Source: an uncultured Oscillospiraceae bacterium (GTDB taxonomy: Bacteria; Bacillota; Clostridia; Oscillospirales; Oscillospiraceae). From it: 5,401 bases of DNA. The notes beneath the pieces are model-generated. The model was not told the DNA's origin. It ran no database searches and was given only the letters and a program-made list of their open reading frames with translations. The stretch lies in contig CAJFPI010000011.1 of assembly GCA_904398675.1 (NCBI GenBank), positions 1 to 5,401 of the forward strand, given 5' to 3'. The translations under genes and the position numbers were made by a program. Shown here piece by piece: positions 4,418-5,401 of this stretch (its first letter is position 1; each line of letters starts with the position of its first letter).

Positions 4418-4453
4418 TTGCGAAAGGGCGGCGGGGATGATATGATAGAAAAG
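4418..4453 (+). promoter_or_regulatory. Promoter of comEC
   Basis: TTGCGA (4418-4423) and TATGAT (4441-4446) are separated by 17 bp, with TGA directly before the -10. The predicted start near 4453 gives a leader of about 31 nt containing the AAGGGGGG ribosome binding site. The -35 sits inside a small CCCTT-GCGA-AAGGG hairpin (4415-4428). Confidence 0.6.
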
Positions 4454-4483
4454 ATATGACAGGCGGGAAGGGGGGCGGCAGCG

Positions 4484-5401
4484 GTGCGGAAACTGATGAT
4501 CGTCGCCCTTGCCTTTTCTGCCGGGGCCCTCCTCAGCCAGTACTGCCTGCCCCTGGCCGCCCTGCCCTGGGCCGCGGGGGCCGCGGCGGTGCTCTTCGGT
4601 GCGGGGCGGCTGCTCCGGGGGAGGCGGGGGCTGGTCCTCTCCCTGGCGGCGGGCGCCCTGGCGGTGTCCCTCCTGTACTGCTTTGCTTTCCTCACCTATA
4701 TCCGCGCCGGGGTCTCCCGCCTTGCAGGGCAGGAGCGCTTTCTCGCCGTGGAGGTAACGGCCTATGCCGAGGCCACCAGCCAGCGCATGCGGATCCCTGT
4801 GCGGATTTTGGGCCAGGCGCCCCTCCAGGGCAGCGCCATGCTCTACGGCGGGGAGGAGCTGCTGGCGCTCTCGCCGGGGGATCAGCTCTCCGGCGTGATG
4901 CTGGCGGAGGATGCCTCCTCCATCGACGGCACGCCCATCACCGCCTTTACCGCCCGGGGGATCTGGTTCCTGCTCTACCCCCAGGGGGAGATGGCCGTGA
5001 CGCCGGGAACGGCGTCTCTCCGGTATCTGCCCCAGTTGGCGGCCCGCCGGCTCTCCGGGACCCTGGACCAGCTCTACGGCCAGCGGTGGAGCACCTTTCT
5101 CAAGGCGCTGCTCTTTGGGGACCGCAGCGACTTTGACGCCGGCTACAGCAGTGACCTCAGCGAGGCGGGGATCTACCACATCACCTCCGTCTCCGGCCTC
5201 CACTGCGGCTTTCTCCTGTCCCTGCTCTCCTTCTTCGTGGGGCGGCACCGCCGCCGCCTGCTGGCGGCTGTCGCCATACCCTGCCTGATCCTCTACACCC
5301 TGGCGGTGGGCTGTCCGGCCTCCATGGTCCGGGCGGCGGTGATGCTGTCGCTGGTGCTGCTGGGGCCGCTGCTGGGGCGGGAGAGCGACGGGGCCACCTC
5401 C
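4484..5401 (+). CDS. comEC: ComEC/Rec2 competence channel protein, N-terminal part (cut by window edge)
   Basis: ComEC forms the inner-membrane channel that imports single-stranded DNA during natural transformation. 306 codons are present and the frame is still open at the edge; full proteins are usually 700-800 residues. Three hydrophobic segments (about 4-20, 24-44, 50-70) are followed by an extracytoplasmic N-terminal domain (about 74-195; DUF4131 type) and then the start of the Competence domain: FLKALLFGDRSDF (205-217), GIYHITSVSGLHCG (229-242, with His232 and the SGLH signature at 237-240), more membrane helices, and RAAVMLSLVLLGPLLGRESD near the end. The GTG at 4484 was chosen for AAGGGGGG about 8 nt upstream; an ATG at 4496 is an alternative. 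Whether the rest of the gene, with the C-terminal metallo-beta-lactamase domain, is present cannot be seen. It has its own promoter after the alr terminator. Confidence 0.92.
   Translation, partial: MRKLMIVALAFSAGALLSQYCLPLAALPWAAGAAAVLFGAGRLLRGRRGLVLSLAAGALAVSLLYCFAFLTYIRAGVSRLAGQERFLAVEVTAYAEATSQRMRIPVRILGQAPLQGSAMLYGGEELLALSPGDQLSGVMLAEDASSIDGTPITAFTARGIWFLLYPQGEMAVTPGTASLRYLPQLAARRLSGTLDQLYGQRWSTFLKALLFGDRSDFDAGYSSDLSEAGIYHITSVSGLHCGFLLSLLSFFVGRHRRRLLAAVAIPCLILYTLAVGCPASMVRAAVMLSLVLLGPLLGRESDGATS

Noticed and set aside
4415..4428. CCCTT-GCGA-AAGGG hairpin as a terminator upstream of comEC
   Set aside because: Only 5 bp with no T-run, and it overlaps the comEC -35; a true terminator already lies at 4322-4359.
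4456..5136. 226-residue plus-strand ORF in the comEC region and the 313-residue minus-strand ORF (4307-5248)
   Set aside because: Both are Gly/Pro/Arg-rich shadow frames of high-GC comEC; the ComEC frame from 4484 carries the conserved SGLH and GDR motifs.

Overview
The window is a GC-rich stretch with strong Shine-Dalgarno sequences, sigma-A type promoters and a B. subtilis-like ssrA tag ending in VALAA. This points to a low-to-mid GC lineage drift upward within Clostridia, most like the Oscillospiraceae (Flavonifractor / Oscillibacter / Pseudoflavonifractor type). The organism assignment is an inference from gene content and style; no search was run.

Left part, minus strand (1-1353): a trans-translation block. 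smpB (829-1287) has its own promoter. It is followed after 35 bp by a small cytoplasmic cyclophilin (275-793), then by the 5' part of ssrA (tmRNA, 1-217), whose 3' end lies beyond the window. ssrA appears to have its own extended -10 promoter, built into a 10-bp inverted repeat downstream of the cyclophilin. SmpB and tmRNA work together to rescue stalled ribosomes and tag the unfinished proteins.

Middle (1354-2045): about 690 bp without a classical gene, but not empty. The minus strand shows a compact unit: an 11-bp tandem direct repeat, an extended -10 promoter, a 31-codon ORF encoding a single-pass membrane microprotein (1689-1784), a long structured 3' region and a strong terminator hairpin (1489-1524). 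The sequence at the 3' end of this transcript is a perfect 13-nt complement of the microprotein's start-codon region. This layout (tiny hydrophobic protein, long structured 3' UTR, start site able to pair with the transcript end) resembles type I toxin mRNAs and similar riboregulated microproteins, and it is the most interesting part of the window.

Right part, plus strand (1954-5401): a FemABX-family aminoacyl transferase gene (2046-3110) with its own promoter, then a divergent alanine racemase (3207-4301). The pair looks like a cell-wall precursor unit and ends in a bidirectional hairpin terminator. A separate promoter then drives the 5' part of comEC (4484 to the window edge), encoding the DNA uptake channel.

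All five promoters proposed here have a TGn extension just upstream of the -10 box.
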